From: Candidatus Cloacimonadota bacterium
GTDB taxonomy: Bacteria > Cloacimonadota > Cloacimonadia > Cloacimonadales > Cloacimonadaceae
Length of the DNA: 14,976 bases
Direction: 5' to 3'
NCBI GenBank assembly: GCA_017995495.1
Contig: JAGOIS010000018.1
Span: 1 to 14,976, forward strand
A program made the translations under genes and the position numbers. A model generated the notes under the pieces. That model was not told the origin of the DNA, did not search any database, and was given only the letters and a program-made list of their open reading frames with translations. The stretch's first letter is position 1. Every line of letters begins with the position of its first letter. Below, piece by piece: positions 12,436 through 14,976 of this stretch.

Positions 12436-14097
12436 CTAATACCTGAAGATGGAGCCGTTGGTGAATTCCCTGATGATGGAGTTGTAGGGCACCAGCGTGT
12501 CCGGGATGTCGTTGACGTTGGCGAGCAAAGCCAGCAGTCTTTGGGCCTCAGTGTAGGCCCCAGAGCTTTGGGGAACCGAGAGGAGCATTTTCCAGGCGTG
12601 TTTGCGCAGCACCCCAAGCTCATAGGTGAGGCTGCTGTTGAACATGAAATCGGCGTTTTCCTGATAGGGAAATATGTTCTTCTCCTCCCCATCCCTCACG
12701 CTGGGCCAGCGCAGCATGGTCTCTGTGGCCGTGTAGCCGCGGTACTGGTGGTCGCGGATCATCCTCCGCAGCAGGCGGCAGTCGGTGGTCGCCACGCGGT
12801 TGTGGTTGTCAATGTTGAGTTGGTTGAGGGCGCTCACATAGATCTTCACTTTGCGGTTGGCGGGAATTGAGGCCGTGAGTTCGTCATTGAGGCCGTGGAT
12901 CCCCTCCATCACGATCACATCCTCCTCACGCAGGCGGATGAGCTTGTTGCTCCGGCGCCTCATGCCCCGGGTGAAATCGTAGTGCGGCAGTTCGACTTCC
13001 TCGCCGTTGAGCAACTGGGTGAGCTGTTGGTTCAGATATTCGAGGTCCAACGCGTGGATGGACTCAAAGTCGATTTCACCGCTTTCCTTGCGCGCCGTCT
13101 TGTCGCGGTCGATGAAATAGTCATCGAGGCCGACCACATTTGGCTTGGCCTTGGAGGCCTGCAACTGGATGGAAAGGCGTTTGGCGAAGGTGGTCTTGCC
13201 GGAGGACGAGGGCCCGGCGATCAGGATCAGCTTCACATCAGAGCGTTTTACGATGTCGGCGGCGATCTCGGCGATCTTCTTTTCGTGCAGCGCTTCCTCC
13301 ACCAGGATGAACTCCGAGATCTCGTAGTTGTCGGTGAGCTTGTTGATGTCGACGATATTGTGCACGCGCAGGATATCCAGCCATTTGTCGTGTTCCTGGT
13401 GCAGCTTAAAGAGCTTCTCGGGCAGCGTGAACTGCCCGGCCAGGCGGCATTCTTTGCCGCTGGGAAAGCGCAGCACGAAGCCGGGCGCCTTGTAAACCAG
13501 GTCGAATTCCCGCACCATGCCTGTCCTGTCAGCCAGGGGACGCAGAAACTGGTCGTAATATTTGCCGCAGCGATAGACGTACACTTCCTCGCTATAGCGG
13601 TATTTGAGGTTCTTGATCACATCCTTGCGGCCCATGGTGCTAAAGATCTCCAGCGCTTCGCTGGTCTTCACCCGGATCTTGTCGATCGGCAGGTCGCTGG
13701 CCACTATTTTGCCCATTTCCTCTTTCACCCGCTGGCAGTCGTTCTCCGTCCAGCTTTGGGTGCCGAAAACCTCGCAGAACACGCCGTCACCGATCGAATG
13801 TTCGACCACCAGGGTGTGCCCGGATCCCAAGATCGAGTTCACAGCCTTGGCGAGGATGAAGATCACCGAATCGTGGTAGATCCTGCTGCCTTCGGGATGG
13901 TTGTAGCTGATGCAATCCACCAGGGTATTCTGGGTGGGGATATATTCGTCATTGACATATTGGACGTGGTCAATTTTATAGGACAAGATCCTTTGGGCTG
14001 GGATATCCGTGCTTTTCAGGATCTCGTGGATCGGCTTTTTGGTTTCCAGCTCGATCTGGCTGTGTCTGCTGCCGTCAAATCTCAGGTCTATGGTCAT
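12436..14097 (-). CDS. Nucleoside (uridine) kinase with N-terminal TGS/ThrRS-like domains
   Basis: This 553-aa protein joins a ThrRS-like N-terminus to a uridine-kinase/phosphoribulokinase-type domain and probably phosphorylates a nucleoside. Residues 1-65 look TGS-like. Residues 70-200 match the SAD/editing domain of threonyl-tRNA synthetase (DSVIFILAKAV at 76-86, VEHSIGDGVFCEV at 98-110, and YRCGKYYDQ through TGMVREFDL at 175-200). The HxxxH metal motif of ThrRS is not intact here, so editing is doubtful. The kinase part (about 285-480) has P-loop GPSSSGKTT (295-303), VVGLDDYFIDR (321-331), the acidic FESIHALDLEYL region, PHYDFTRGMR (371-380), VIVMEGIHGLN (394-404) and RLLRRMIRDHQYRG (441-454). 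The architecture is widespread in Bacteroidetes, Thermotogae and Clostridia, and its exact substrate is unsettled. It is the first gene of the operon. AGGA lies about 9 nt before the ATG. Confidence 0.9.
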   Translation of the reverse strand: MTIDLRFDGSRHSQIELETKKPIHEILKSTDIPAQRILSYKIDHVQYVNDEYIPTQNTLVDCISYNHPEGSRIYHDSVIFILAKAVNSILGSGHTLVVEHSIGDGVFCEVFGTQSWTENDCQRVKEEMGKIVASDLPIDKIRVKTSEALEIFSTMGRKDVIKNLKYRYSEEVYVYRCGKYYDQFLRPLADRTGMVREFDLVYKAPGFVLRFPSGKECRLAGQFTLPEKLFKLHQEHDKWLDILRVHNIVDINKLTDNYEISEFILVEEALHEKKIAEIAADIVKRSDVKLILIAGPSSSGKTTFAKRLSIQLQASKAKPNVVGLDDYFIDRDKTARKESGEIDFESIHALDLEYLNQQLTQLLNGEEVELPHYDFTRGMRRRSNKLIRLREEDVIVMEGIHGLNDELTASIPANRKVKIYVSALNQLNIDNHNRVATTDCRLLRRMIRDHQYRGYTATETMLRWPSVRDGEEKNIFPYQENADFMFNSSLTYELGVLRKHAWKMLLSVPQSSGAYTEAQRLLALLANVNDIPDTLVPYNSIIREFTNGSIFRY

Positions 14098-14128
14098 CTG
14101 ATATTTCCTTTGCTAAATCTGCCCGCCG

Positions 14129-14156
14129 GGTCCGGACTTCGTGTCTGAAGCGGACC
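14129..14156 (-). other. Hairpin in the 5' leader of the nucleoside kinase operon
   Basis: GGTCCG (14129-14134) pairs with CGGACC (14151-14156), and CTTC (14137-14140) pairs with GAAG (14147-14150), with a 2-nt bulge and a 6-nt loop. If the minus-strand promoter at 14172-14199 is real, this hairpin lies in the first part of a leader of about 65-70 nt, before the RBS. There is no T tract and no leader peptide is evident. Confidence 0.4.
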
Positions 14157-14171
14157 TTGCGGAAAGATGCC

Positions 14172-14199
14172 ATAATTCTGGGGAGCGGCAATCCGTCAA
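14172..14199 (-). promoter_or_regulatory. Candidate promoter for the nucleoside kinase-mutL-miaA-parvulin operon
   Basis: On the minus strand TTGACG (14199-14194, five of six matches to the -35 consensus) is followed after 16 bp by AATTAT (14177-14172, four of six). The same AT-rich segment reads CATAAT (14171-14176) on the plus strand, which could serve as a -10 for the divergent membrane-protein gene, though I find no good plus-strand -35. Confidence 0.45.
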
Positions 14200-14219
14200 G
14201 TGATTAGGAGAATCAAAAA

Positions 14220-14976
14220 ATGAAGAAATTAAAGGGAAAACAGCTCTTCCTCAGGGAAGCGAAATATACGGCTGGGATTGTGTTCGGCTCGGTGCTGCTG
14301 GCCATTGGCTATGCCTGGTTTCTGATGCCCTACAACATGGCCCCCGGCGGCGTGGGCGGCTTGGCCCAGGTGATCAATTTCTATTTCAAGATCCCCGTCG
14401 GAATGTCCATGATCATCCTGAACATTCCGTTGTTCGTCATCAGTTTCATCTTCATTGGCAGGTCTTTTGGCGCCAAATCCGTGATCGGAATGCTGCTTTC
14501 GTCAGTTTTCACAGACCTGGTGAACATCAAAAACCTGGCCCGGCTGGGGCTCATGGCGGCAAATGAGCATACCTTTTCCTTTCAGGGCAGGACGGTCTTT
14601 GCCTACCTCGGCCCGGAGGACCTGCTGCTTTCGGCCATCGCGGGATCCGTGGTGCTGGGCCTGGGACTGGGGATAATCTTCAAATCACGCGGCTCCACCG
14701 GCGGTACGGACATCCCCGTGGCCCTCATCAAACAGAAGGCCGGCCTTTCGATCGGCACAGGCTATTACATTGTGGAAAGCGGGATCATCCTCTTGGTGGC
14801 GGTCCTGCTCAAAGACCCCAAGATCCTCATCTGGGGCTACATCAACCTCTTCATCACCACCAAGATCACCGACCTGGCCTCCGAAGGCCTTCCCTATCTC
14901 AACGGCGTCTATGTGATCTCGCCCAAGGTGAATGAGATCAAGGAGGACATCTTTGCCGAAATTGACCGGGGCGTAA
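14220..14976 (+). CDS. YitT-family membrane protein (3' end outside window)
   Basis: The first 252 residues of a YitT-type protein are present. The N-terminus is cytoplasmic and basic (MKKLKGKQ). Hydrophobic segments follow at about 17-36, 60-80 and 135-153, with shorter ones near 85-100, 181-197 and 202-215. The family motifs are visible: MPYNMAPGGVGGLAQVI (36-52) and the second SRGSTGGTDI block (157-166), a pseudo-repeat typical of the DUF161 membrane domain. From about 229 a DUF2179 cytoplasmic domain begins (GVYVISPKVNEIKEDIFAEIDRGV) and runs off the window, so the protein is likely some tens of residues longer. AGGAG sits 9 nt before the ATG. It is divergent from the nucleoside kinase operon with 122 bp between. 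The transported substrate and physiological role are not established for the family; membrane localisation is safe. Confidence 0.9.
   Translation, partial: MKKLKGKQLFLREAKYTAGIVFGSVLLAIGYAWFLMPYNMAPGGVGGLAQVINFYFKIPVGMSMIILNIPLFVISFIFIGRSFGAKSVIGMLLSSVFTDLVNIKNLARLGLMAANEHTFSFQGRTVFAYLGPEDLLLSAIAGSVVLGLGLGIIFKSRGSTGGTDIPVALIKQKAGLSIGTGYYIVESGIILLVAVLLKDPKILIWGYINLFITTKITDLASEGLPYLNGVYVISPKVNEIKEDIFAEIDRGV

Noticed and set aside
11466..12446. 326-codon open frame on the plus strand
   Set aside because: Antisense shadow of mutL; low-complexity composition and no family features.
12435..12692. Longer MutL starting at 12692
   Set aside because: These 86 residues are an out-of-frame reading of the nucleoside kinase 3' end, and the canonical MutL start MNKIHILADDVRNKIAAGEVIERP is at 12434.
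12895..14148. 417-codon open frame on the plus strand
   Set aside because: It lies wholly opposite the nucleoside kinase and has the His/Val/Asp-rich look of an antisense shadow, with no recognisable motif.
1..14976. CRISPR array, tRNA/rRNA genes, insertion sequences, prophage or known anti-phage cassette
   Set aside because: No regularly spaced exact repeats, cloverleaf, transposase or defence-type domain was seen. The Xer protein has housekeeping length and context.

Overview
The window is a dense bacterial chromosome segment, moderately GC-rich by eye. It carries ten genes plus the tail of an eleventh, in three blocks. Several traits suggest a Gram-negative, Cloacimonadota-like or related FCB-group bacterium: an exported protein with a type IX-like C-terminal tail and an LPVELSSF domain start, a very large multidomain surface protein, a TGS/ThrRS-like nucleoside kinase, and an endonuclease-type MutL. 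The phylum is inferred from style; no marker here fixes it.

Block 1 (1-4360, + strand): the 3' part of a SpoIIE/RsbU-type PP2C phosphatase; a 531-bp non-coding stretch with short degenerate repeats, a plausible promoter and a foldable leader; then two exported proteins set 10 bp apart. The first (233 aa) has an Fn3-like domain and a type IX-like tail. The second (833 aa) has a large all-beta region, two chitobiase-C-like repeats and a DNRLRE/CBM96-like domain. A strong hairpin terminator closes this unit.

Block 2 (4361-8775, + strand): 298 bp of non-coding DNA, then guaB, xerC/D, an NMT1/THI5-like binding protein and an ABC ATPase. guaB/xer and the two ABC genes overlap by ATGA, so a four-gene operon is likely. 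No ABC permease is present. An inverted repeat lies across the end of xer.

Block 3 (8772-14219, - strand): nucleoside kinase, mutL, miaA and a signal-less parvulin, packed with gaps of 1-7 bp or a 4-bp overlap and served by one plausible promoter at about 14172-14199. mutL-miaA is a classic conserved pair. This operon ends tail-to-tail on the ABC ATPase with a 4-bp overlap of the stop regions. Divergent from it, a YitT-family membrane protein begins at 14220 and runs off the window.

Most of the window is housekeeping. I see no CRISPR array, tRNA, rRNA, transposase or recognisable defence cassette. The least explained parts are the leader and repeats at 529-1061, the middle domain of the 833-aa protein, the inverted repeat at 6992-7022, and the ABC pair without a permease.
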